The position numbers were made by a program, and so were the translations under genes. Positions 18,460 through 26,600 of a stretch of DNA of 64,000 nucleotides are shown in pieces. The stretch lies in NCBI RefSeq assembly GCF_002078175.1, contig NZ_MWFK01000001.1, positions 5,394,001 to 5,458,000 of the forward strand, read 5' to 3'. The notes below the pieces were generated by a model. It had not been told where the DNA came from. It made no database searches and saw nothing but the letters and a program-made list of their open reading frames with translations. Within the stretch, counting starts at the first letter, position 1; each line of letters begins with the position of its first letter. The stretch is from Streptomyces sp. M41(2017) (GTDB taxonomy: Bacteria > Actinomycetota > Actinomycetes > Streptomycetales > Streptomycetaceae).

Positions 18460-18879
18460 TCAGACGGTCCGGTGCATCCCGATGGACGCGGGTGCCGTGG
18501 GCGTGAACCCGAACTTCTCGTACAGGAACCGGGCGTCGCCGTCGGCGATCAGGGACACGTACGCGCCGTCGGGGGTGCGCCGCTCCAACTCGTCGACGAG
18601 CGCCTTCATGATCCGCTTGCCCAGCCCGCGCCCCTGGTGATCGGGCAGGACGCAGATGTCGACGACCTGGAAGAAGCAGCCGCCGTCGCCGATGACCCGC
18701 CCCATGCCGACCGGCTCGCCGTCGTGGAGGACGGACACGGCGTGCCAGGTGTTCGGCAGCCCCGCCAGCGCCGCCTCCACGGGCTTGCCGCTCAGACCGG
18801 ACGCGGTGCGCAGCCTGCGGTAGGTCTCCACGGAGGGTGTCCCGGCAGCCAGCATGTAAGGGTCACTGTCGCTTTTCAT
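18460..18879 (-). CDS. GNAT acetyltransferase
   Basis: A 139-residue single-domain GNAT. The acetyl-CoA-binding loop DHQGRGLGKRIMKALVDELE near residue 79 is canonical, followed by an SLIADGDARFLYEKFGFTPT segment typical of the family's last strands and helix. The short size and motif resemble aminoalkylphosphonate or small-amine acetyltransferases. Convergent with the DUF2267 gene, stand-alone. Confidence 0.83.
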   Translation of the reverse strand: MKSDSDPYMLAAGTPSVETYRRLRTASGLSGKPVEAALAGLPNTWHAVSVLHDGEPVGMGRVIGDGGCFFQVVDICVLPDHQGRGLGKRIMKALVDELERRTPDGAYVSLIADGDARFLYEKFGFTPTAPASIGMHRTV

Positions 18880-19009
18880 CTGCTACACGGTACGTGGGGC
18901 GGAGGCGGAAGGCAAAGCCCTCCGGCGGCGGAGCGGGGGCCGTCTCCCGGCCCCCGGACTCCGCGACGGACCGGGCGGCTTCGGGTCCCCGGACCTGGCC
19001 GACACGTCC

Positions 19010-19339
19010 CTAGTCGCCCTCGACGGCCATCTCCCCGAGGGGCGACCAGTCGTCCTGGGGAAGCTTCATGTTCACGATGCGCGGCGTCGCCGACAGATGG
19101 GGCGGGAGCGTCTGCTGGGCCGCCTTGAAGTGGGCCGACCGGACATGCGCCGCCCCGGCGTCGTCATCGCGGAAGGCCTCGACCAGGACGTACTCCGTCG
19201 GGTCCTCCACGCTGCGGGACCAGTCGAAGGACAGGCAGCCGGGTTCGGCGCGGGTGGCGGCGGTGAAGTCGGCGGTGATCTCCGGCCAGCGGTCGGCGTA
19301 CTCCGGGCGGACGCTGAACCGGGCGGTGATAAAGATCAT
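19010..19339 (-). CDS. ABM-domain monooxygenase-like protein
   Basis: A 109-residue protein; the ATG at 19339 with GGAG upstream is preferred to the longer frame from 19399. It has the antibiotic-biosynthesis-monooxygenase (dimeric ferredoxin-like) pattern: ITARFSVRPEYADRWPEI, AEPGCLSFDWSRSVEDPTEYVLVEAF and HVRSAHFKAA. YgiN/ActVA-Orf6 relatives oxidise quinols without a cofactor. Stand-alone gene; substrate unknown. Confidence 0.82.
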   Translation of the reverse strand: MIFITARFSVRPEYADRWPEITADFTAATRAEPGCLSFDWSRSVEDPTEYVLVEAFRDDDAGAAHVRSAHFKAAQQTLPPHLSATPRIVNMKLPQDDWSPLGEMAVEGD

Positions 19340-19777
19340 CGGGCACTCCTTCGTTCGGTGATGAGCCATTCTGTTCCCCCGACGGGGCGGGAGTGCCACA
19401 GGTCCCTGGGCCGACCGGTGGAACGTCCGTGCGGGCCCGCGACCCGCGGCCCGGCCGCGGCCTCACCAGGTGCGCGGGCGACCGGACGAAGGTCGCGCTG
19501 CGCACATGCACGTCCACCGCTCCCGCCTCCGTCCGTCCACGGCACCCTCCGCGTCGAGCGGAGCGGCCTCGCGCCCGCCCGCCGGCTGGAGCGACGGCCG
19601 TCCGGCGCGAGCGGGTTCGGCAGGCTCTGCTGAAGCACACATCCTCCGGCCAACGGCTGTGCGCACGGCGGGTGTTCATCGCGCGGAGCCCGCGGACTCA
19701 CGAGATCACCGGATCGCGAGGCCATGAGGCCGTGAGGCCATGACGCCTTGGCGTCTTGGCTTCACGAGGCCTTGCGG
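19340..19777. other. 438-nt non-coding stretch
   Basis: Open frames here are short and dominated by Arg, Pro and Ala, with no family resemblance. Near the right end a small GAGGCC-based repetitive patch (about 19721-19762) is visible. I see no gene. Confidence 0.5.
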
Positions 19778-20448
19778 TCAGTCGCGGCCGACCGCCGTGC
19801 AGACACACACCCTGTTTCCCTCCGGGTCGGCCAGCACGGTGTACGACGGGGAGCCGGAGTCGTCGACCACGGTGCCCCCGGCGGCGACGGCGGCCCGGAT
19901 GCGGGACCGCGCCGATTCGGGAGCCAGCCACAGGTCCATGTGCCAGCGCTGCCGCGGTGTTTCGTGCGGGTCGGTCCGCTGGAACCAGACGGAGGGGACG
20001 CGGTTCGTCGGGTCGAAGGCGGAGTCGTGCACCGTGTTGCCCGCGTCCCCGGTGAGCAGTGCGGCCCAGAAGGGGCCGGCGACCGTGTCGTCCGCGGTGT
20101 CGAGGGCGATCTCCACCGGGTCACCTCGTCCGGGGCCGCCCCCAGCCCGTGCTCGCGGGCAAGTCCGGTGATGACACGGGCGAGTTCGAGATCCTTGGGC
20201 GTGACCCACCGGGCTCCCGCCGCGTCCACGCCGTAGAGGCCGATGTCGACCACCCCGGGAGTCAGCCTGATCTCCGGTACGCCGTGTCCGGCGGCGACCG
20301 AGGCCTGCGTGACCGCAGCGACGAAAGCGGCTCCCGAAACGGCGTCCCCCGTGCGATAGCGGGCGGTGAGCGGCTGGGCCAGTTTGCGCCAGTCGGGCAA
20401 TTCGGCGGCGATCACCGCGAGAATCTCGCTGTTGCTGATCCTGTCCAT
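19778..20448 (-). pseudogene. Frameshifted pterin-dehydratase-like/VOC two-domain gene
   Basis: The minus strand from ATG 20448 encodes a PCD (4a-carbinolamine dehydratase)-like domain (MDRISNSEILAVIA... YRTGDAVSGAAFVAAV... VPEIRLTPGVVDIGLYGV) up to about 20125. The frame then turns into Arg/Ser/Pro noise, while the -1/+1 frame continues convincingly as a glyoxalase/VOC domain (VEIALDTADDTVAGPFWAALL... WHMDLWLAPESARSR... YTVLADPEGNRVCVC) to a stop at 19778. One missing base near 20118-20130, before the GTGGAGATC that begins the VOC part, restores the frame. This is a recent inactivation or a sequencing error. Confidence 0.78.
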
Positions 20449-20859
20449 GGCCCCATCGTTCCAGAGGGGTTGGGGCGGTGTCTTCCGGCACGCGAGAACA
20501 AACCCGGGAAGGGCACCGCGAGTCGAAGGGAATTCGCCTCGCCGGCGCACGGATCCGGTGCCTTGTCGTGTCACGGAATCCCGGGACCTCGCAGGCGGGA
20601 ACGGGGTGCCGTGACCGGGCGGACGTGACCGGATACCGGTGACTTGGGAGTTCTCGGCATACGGCGCAGGATCTCTCTCGGAAAGTGATTGCGGTCGGTT
20701 CCAGGGCCAGGTGAATTCCTCGTGGACGCCCGATCGTCAGTCGTCACGCAGACCCGATCGTCTGTCGTCACCGAGATGAGGACTTCCTTCCATGTCCGAC
20801 CGAATTCCCCGGCACCGAGTGATGAACGCACCCTCGATATCAGCGTTGTGGATTTCCCG
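20449..20859 (+). promoter_or_regulatory. Control region of the biosynthetic cluster
   Basis: 411 nt between the divergent frameshifted gene and the first cluster gene. It carries a lower-GC patch (20636-20700) and a 24-nt tandem repeat (20729-20776). I expect the main cluster promoter here because no other gap of comparable size occurs before 44.4 kb. The cluster frame stays open upstream to 20689, so part of this stretch could be coding if an upstream start (for example ATG 20776) is used. Confidence 0.55.
20729..20776 (+). repeat. 24-nt direct tandem repeat, two copies
   Basis: Units 20729-20752 and 20753-20776 match at 21 of 24 positions; both contain CCCGATCGTC followed by GTCGTCAC. Two turns of DNA plus a few bases separate the copies, so a dimeric activator could bind on nearly the same face. 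The cluster-associated LuxR-type proteins (44.5 and 45.5 kb) are candidates. Alternatively, the repeat is coding and encodes two 8-residue repeats. Confidence 0.65.
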
Positions 20860-22224
20860 ATGAGTTCCGTCGAATCCGCCCCGGCGGCCCTCGCCCCGGC
20901 CGCGTCCCCTGTTGCGTCTCCCGGCGTCGCCACCGTCCTCAACCGCCTCGGGACCTGGGCGGAGGCCGCCGAACCGGCCGCGTTCCCCTACGACACGCTC
21001 CTCACGCACCTGCGATCCGTGGGCAAGCACTTCCTGACCGACGACCTGCTCACCCGGCTCGACGAGATCCGCGCGGCGCTGCCCGGCCACCCCGAGTCCG
21101 CGCCCGGCAGCGGCCGGCAGGACGGCGGGGAGACACGGGACGGCATCCGCCCGCAGGACGGAACGGCGTTCCTGCGGGGGTTCCTCGACGTCGTCCTGGA
21201 CAAGTACGACGGCCGTTACGACTACCCCAGCTACACCGCTCTCTCCCTGCTGACCCGGCCCGCCACGACCGACTGGCGCGCGGCCCGCAGGGCACGCGAC
21301 GAGGTCCTGCTGCTCCTCCTCGCCGACCTGGTCCGCTTCGAACAGCGGGCGCTGACCGGCACTCCCGACGACCCGCACGGCATGCCGCCCGAGTCCCGAC
21401 TGGTCGCGAAGCGCGTCCGGTTGGCCGTGCGCGTGATGGAACCGGCCGCGCTGCGCGCGCTGCCCGAGGGGATCGTGGACGCGGCCGCCGCGGCCGCCGT
21501 CCCGGGGCGCACGCCCGGCGGGCGACTCGCCGCCGACGTGCTGCGAGCGGCCTCCCCGGCCCAGTCCCTGCTGCTGTCGGCGAGCGTCCAGCCGGTGTAC
21601 GTGCTGCACGACGAGTACCTGTTCCTGCGGACCCTCCAGTCGTTCGAGACCACGTTCACCTTCATGGCGGCGGCCCTCGACGCGGCGGTGCGGCGGCTCG
21701 ACGAGAACCGGCCGGGGGAAGCGGCCGACCTCGTCGACGCGGTGGCCGCCGTCCTCAAGGAGTCGCTGCCCCTGTTCTCCCTGCTGGCTACCATGCGGCC
21801 CGAGGCCTTCCGGGTCTTCCGGGACTTCACCGAGGGCGCGAGCGCCATCCAGTCCGCCGGCTACAAGACCTTCGAGTCCCTGTGCTCGACCCCCGGCCTC
21901 GCCCGGCTCGCCTCCGCCGCCTACACCTCCGTGCCCGCCGTCCGCGAACGGATCGTGAACGGCCGGCCCACCGTCCAGGGGACCTGGCGCGACCTGATCG
22001 CCGAGCGACGGCTGCCCGCCGAGGAGGCCGCAGTTCTCCAGGCCGCCGCCGACCGGCTCGAAGGCGTCCACCAGCGGTGGAAGCAGACCCACTACCGCCT
22101 GGCGGTCCGCATGATCGGCGAACGCTCAGGCACCGGCTACACCCAGGGCGTCCCCTACCTCGCCGCGGTCCTGGAGAACCGGCTGTTCCCCGCCCCCGAC
22201 CGTCAGGGCGCCCTCGTCGGCTGA
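20860..22224 (+). CDS. Tryptophan 2,3-dioxygenase-superfamily heme enzyme
   Basis: A 454-residue protein if the ATG at 20860 is used (no good ribosome site; ATG 20776 is possible). The C-terminal half follows the TDO pattern: VLHDEYLFLRTLQSFETTF, then LLATMRPEAFRVFRDFTEGASAIQSAGYKTFES (compare TDO's ETMSPLDFLEFRDYL..ASGFQS), and WKQTHYRLAVRMIGERSGTG, where His411 should be the axial heme ligand. The superfamily also includes the indole monooxygenase MarE, the tyrosine hydroxylases LmbB2/SfmD and PrnB. TDO's catalytic GTGGSSG loop is altered to GTGYTQG, so a reaction other than tryptophan ring opening is likely. First gene of the cluster. Confidence 0.8.
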   Translation: MSSVESAPAALAPAASPVASPGVATVLNRLGTWAEAAEPAAFPYDTLLTHLRSVGKHFLTDDLLTRLDEIRAALPGHPESAPGSGRQDGGETRDGIRPQDGTAFLRGFLDVVLDKYDGRYDYPSYTALSLLTRPATTDWRAARRARDEVLLLLLADLVRFEQRALTGTPDDPHGMPPESRLVAKRVRLAVRVMEPAALRALPEGIVDAAAAAAVPGRTPGGRLAADVLRAASPAQSLLLSASVQPVYVLHDEYLFLRTLQSFETTFTFMAAALDAAVRRLDENRPGEAADLVDAVAAVLKESLPLFSLLATMRPEAFRVFRDFTEGASAIQSAGYKTFESLCSTPGLARLASAAYTSVPAVRERIVNGRPTVQGTWRDLIAERRLPAEEAAVLQAAADRLEGVHQRWKQTHYRLAVRMIGERSGTGYTQGVPYLAAVLENRLFPAPDRQGALVG

Positions 22225-22298
22225 CCGTCGACGACCCGCCCCCAGCCCGCTCCCCGCCCGCCCACGCACCGACCCCGCGCCCGGAGGCGTCCACCACG

Positions 22299-23147
22299 AT
22301 GAGCAAGCGAGCCCAGACCGGGCGGCCCGGAACGGCCCGCCGGGTGATGAACCCCGACGAGAGCAACCGGCTCTTCGTCTACGAGTACGACCGGGGCAGC
22401 AACTACGAACAGGACACCCGGCTCACCACCGCCCTGTCGGCCCTGCTGCCCGAGGACACGCTCGTCCACCCGGATCAACGGCTGTTCCAGACCGTGCACC
22501 TGATCACCGAGTACGCCTGGTGCGACATGCACTTCGAGATGCGCCGCGCGGCCGGCCTGCTGCGCGACCGCGACTACCTCCTCGCCGCACAACTCCTGGA
22601 GAGAGCGTGCGCGTTGGGGGAGGTCGCGGTCCAGGCCGTCCGTGTCCTGCTGGAATTCCTGCCGCAGGAGAGCCTGCTGACGATGCGCGAGACGTTCCCG
22701 GAGAACACCACCGGGCTCGACTCGCCCGGCGCCCGCAACCTGCGCCGCGCGGCCACCGCGCTGTGGCAGGAGACCGAGGCCGCCGTGACGCGCGAAGGCC
22801 TCGGCCTCAGACAACTCGTCGTCGCCCAGGGCCGCGCCGCCGTCCCGGACCGCGAGGACAGGGCACCCGACCTCGCCCTCGTCCGTCAGGCACTCCTGCG
22901 GCTCGACGGAGCCGTCGCCGCCTGGAAACACCACCACCTGCGACTGGTGTGGTCCCAGCTCGGCGGTCACCCCGAGGCCGGAACGACCGCGGCGGAGGAC
23001 ACCCGCGACGGTCTGCCCAAGAGTCTGCGCGGCCAGTCCACCTCGGGCGTACGCGCCATGGCCGAACGCAGTCTGTTCCCCCGGCTGTGGGACTCCGTGG
23101 ACGACACCTACCGGGCGTTCGTGCCCGACGAGCAGACACCCGCCTGA
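22299..23147 (+). CDS. Second TDO-superfamily protein, divergent
   Basis: A 282-residue protein with GGAGG before its ATG. It aligns by eye with TDO: LFQTVHLITEYAWCDMHFEM corresponds to the substrate-side helix (FIVVHQ.YELWF), LLTMRETFPENTTGLDSPGARNLRRAA to the ETMSP..ASGFQS region, and AWKHHHLRLVWSQLGG to the axial-histidine helix (His211-213). The end (SLRGQSTSG...SLFPRLWDSVDDTYRAF) differs from TDO. It lies 74 nt after the first TDO-like gene, so the two may act together or in sequence. It may be a heme enzyme or a non-catalytic partner. Confidence 0.65.
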   Translation: MSKRAQTGRPGTARRVMNPDESNRLFVYEYDRGSNYEQDTRLTTALSALLPEDTLVHPDQRLFQTVHLITEYAWCDMHFEMRRAAGLLRDRDYLLAAQLLERACALGEVAVQAVRVLLEFLPQESLLTMRETFPENTTGLDSPGARNLRRAATALWQETEAAVTREGLGLRQLVVAQGRAAVPDREDRAPDLALVRQALLRLDGAVAAWKHHHLRLVWSQLGGHPEAGTTAAEDTRDGLPKSLRGQSTSGVRAMAERSLFPRLWDSVDDTYRAFVPDEQTPA

Positions 23148-23225
23148 GCGCGGCCCGGCACCGCCGCACACGCGGGCACGGCCGACCACTGCCAGGACGA
23201 ACGACGGAAGGACACGACTGCCGCC

Positions 23226-23636
23226 ATGGCGACCGAATCCGCGACACGCGGCACCGCTGACCCCACACGGACCGCGGTGCTGGTGCGCCGCGCCTGGACC
23301 GAGGCGCTCGGGCACGACGAATTCACCGACGACGACCACTTCTTCCAGGTGGGCGGCCACTCGCTGGGCGCCCTTCAGGTGGTCAGGGAACTCGGCACCG
23401 TGCTCGACCGCCGGATCTCCGTACGGGTGCTGTTCCGCAACCCCACCGTGCGAGCCCTCACCGAGGAACTCGCCGCGGGCCCCTCCGGACCGCTCCCGCG
23501 CACCGCGGACACCGGAACCGGCCTCACCGCGGGCACAGCCGTGCCGGCGGACGTGACAGCGGATCCGCCGCCGTCGCCGGCGGTCCCGGCCGCCGGCGCG
23601 GTGTCCGCCGCGGTGGCGGGGGAGGAGCGCCCGTGA
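23226..23636 (+). CDS. Free-standing peptidyl carrier protein
   Basis: A 136-residue protein. Residues 10-85 form one carrier domain with the phosphopantetheine attachment motif DDHFFQVGGHSLGALQV (Ser about residue 46). The last 50 residues are Ala/Pro/Thr-rich and look like a flexible tail. The gene overlaps the large synthetase by 4 nt (GTGA). It probably holds an amino acid loaded by the free adenylation enzyme at 41621 for modification or transfer to the C domain. Confidence 0.9.
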   Translation: MATESATRGTADPTRTAVLVRRAWTEALGHDEFTDDDHFFQVGGHSLGALQVVRELGTVLDRRISVRVLFRNPTVRALTEELAAGPSGPLPRTADTGTGLTAGTAVPADVTADPPPSPAVPAAGAVSAAVAGEERP

Positions 23637-26600
23637 CCGGCCACGCCATCGGGCGGCCCGCCTCGGCCGCCCAGACGGAGATCTGGCTCGCCGACCGCTG
23701 CGAACCGGAGTCCGGCCGCTACAACGTGCCGGTGGCACTGGAGTTCCTCGGCGACCTGGACGTTCCGGCGCTGCGCCTCGCCCTCGATGACCTGCTCGCC
23801 CGCCGCACGGAGCTGGCCGGCCGGTTCGACGACGAGGACGGCGAGCTCCGCTTCCGTCCCGAGCCCGGAGCACCGGTCCCGTTCGGCGTCTCCCGCCGGA
23901 CCGGGTCCTGCCGCTCCGACGAGGCGCACCGAGAGGCCGTACGGACCGCCGAACGCCCCCTCGACCCCGGCAGCGCACCCCTGCTGCGCGCCGAGGTGCT
24001 GCTCCACGACGACGGCGCCCTCGTGGTGTTGACGATCCATCACATCGTCGCCGACGGACACACGGTGGACCTCGTCGCGGCCGACGTGCCCACCGCCTAC
24101 CGGGCCCGCGTCGCCGGAGCGCCTCCCCTCGCCCCCGCCGGCCCGACCGGCTCCCACTCCGGCTCCGGAGATCCCACCGCTGCTGCGCACCCCGGCGCCG
24201 ACTCGCCGGGCCGGGCCCCGGGCACGTACTGGGAGGAGCTGCTCGACGACGAGCCCGTCACGCTCGGGCCACTGCCCGACCTCGTCCGGGCCGAGGACCG
24301 ACTGCGGGGCGCGCCCGGATGGGCCGAGCGCACCCTGTCCGCCGAACGCCTCGACTCCGTACGGCGGATGGCGGTCCGGTTCGGCGTCACCCCCGCGACC
24401 GTCCTGCTGACCGCCTGGACGCTGCTGCTGCACGCCTGGTCCGGTGAGCGGGACGGAGTTCTGGGCATGCCGTTCGCCGGCCGGGACGAGCCGGACGCCG
24501 TGGACACCGTCGGCCTGTTCACCAGAGTCCTGCCCGTCCGGAGCCGGATGGTGCCCGACGAGGAGTTCGGCGAGCACGCCGGGCGCCTGGGCGACCAGAT
24601 CCTCGACTCCATGGACGCCCTCGCCGCGGGCGGAGCACCGGCCCCCGCCACCGCCCCCGCGTACACGGCCGTGTTCCTGCACCAGCCCCGCAACACCGCC
24701 CCCCGGCAGGTGCCCGGCGCGACCGTCCGCGTCCTGCACCTGGACACCGCCTCGGCCAAGTACGACCTCGCGCTGGCGGCCCTGGAACACCCCGAGCGCC
24801 TGGTCCTGCGCATCGACTACGACACGGCTCTGTACGCCCCCGCCTCAGCTCAGTTGATGGTGCGTCAGCTCGACGCGCTGCTCGCGGCCGCCGAACGCCC
24901 CGGCGCGCGGTGCCGTGAGCTGCTCGCGGGACTGGCCGACTCCGCCGTGGTCGAGGAGAGCCCCGCGTCCGAGGACGGTCCCGATGCCTCCCGTGCCGGA
25001 GACCCGGCCGGCACGGAGGCACTCGCCGCGTCGAGCGTGCCCGACCTCGTCCTGCGTGAGGCGCGGCGCGCCCCTGACGCCGTCGCCGTCGTGCACGGCG
25101 AAGTCACCCTCACCTACGGAGCGTTGGTGGAGTCGGCGGCCCGGGCCGCCCACTGGCTGAGGCACGAAGGGGGCGTCCGGGAGGGCGACCTGGTCGCCCT
25201 GCTGCTGCGGCCCGGCCCGCACACCGTGACCGCGATGCTGGCCGTCGCCATGGCCGGAGCGGCCTATCTGCCGCTCGACCCCGACCACCCCGACACCCGG
25301 CTCCACCTGGTCCTGGCGGACGCGCGCCCCCGGCTGCTGATCACCGAGCCCTCCGAGACCGAGCGCGCGCCGGCCGGGCTCGCCGTGCACACCCCTCAGG
25401 GCATCGCCCGGGCCGCAGCGACGTGCCCTGCCACCCCGCCCGCCGTGACAGGCCGCCCGGACAGCGTCCTCAACGTGCTGTACACCTCCGGCTCCACCGG
25501 CCGGCCCAAGGGCGTCCTGCTCCACCACGGCGGCGTCGTCCGCATGATGCACCGGCCCGACTTCCTGCCGCTCGGCCCCGACGACACCGTCTCCCACCTG
25601 TCGCCGCTCAACTTCGACGGCGCCACCTACGAGATCTGGGGAGCCCTCACCCACGGCGCCCGGCTCGTCGTCCTGGACAAGGAACTCGTTCTCGACCCCA
25701 CCGCCCTGCGCACCGCCGTCCGCGAACACGGCGTGACCACCCTCCTCGTCACCACCCCGCTCCTCAACCGCCTCATCGAGGACGCCCCCGACCTGCTCCA
25801 GACCCTGCGCCGCGTCTACTTCGGCGGCGAACTGGTCTCCGTACCGCATCTGCGCAAGGCGCTGCGCTGGGCCCGGCCCGGCACCCTCCTGCACAGCTAC
25901 GGCCCCACGGAGAACTCCTTCACCTCCACCTGGTGTCCCGTGGAGGAGGTGCCGGACCGCGCCCGCACCCTGCCCATCGGCGGCCCCGTCCCCGGCACCG
26001 TCGCCCACGTCGTCTTCGAGGACACCCTCGTCCCCGCACCCCCGTACATGCCGGGCGAACTCGTCTTCGGCGGCACCGGCGTGGCGCTCGGCTACCTCGG
26101 CGACCCGGCCCGTACGGCCGAGCGGTTCTGGGCCGACCCGTTCAGCACCGAGCCGGGCCGCCGGCTCTACCGCACCGGCGACCGGGTGCGCCGGACCGCG
26201 GACGGACAGCTGGAGTTCATCGGACGCGCCGACAACCAGATCAAGATCCGCAGCCAGCGCGTCGAACTGGGCGAGGTGGAGTCCGCACTGCGCGCCCACC
26301 ACGACGTCACCGCCGCCTTCGTGACCGCCCGCCGCAACGAGCGGGACGAGAAGGAGATCGTCGGATACGCCGTCCTCGGCCGGCCCGGCGCCCACCCCGA
26401 GGTCATGCGCCATCTGCGGGCCTGCCTCCCGGCCTTCGCCGTCCCCACCCATCTCGTCGCCCTCGACGAACTGCCCCTGACCCCCAACGGCAAGATCGAC
26501 CGTCGCCGGCTGCCCCGCCCCGAGGACACGGCCACTCCCGCACCGGACCCGGACCCCACCGCCCGCGGACCCCGCACCACCCGGACGGCGGTGGACGGCA

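Noticed and set aside
19340-19777. Several 80-180-codon frames in this gap
   Set aside because: Compositions are Arg/Pro/Ser-rich with no ribosome site or family resemblance.
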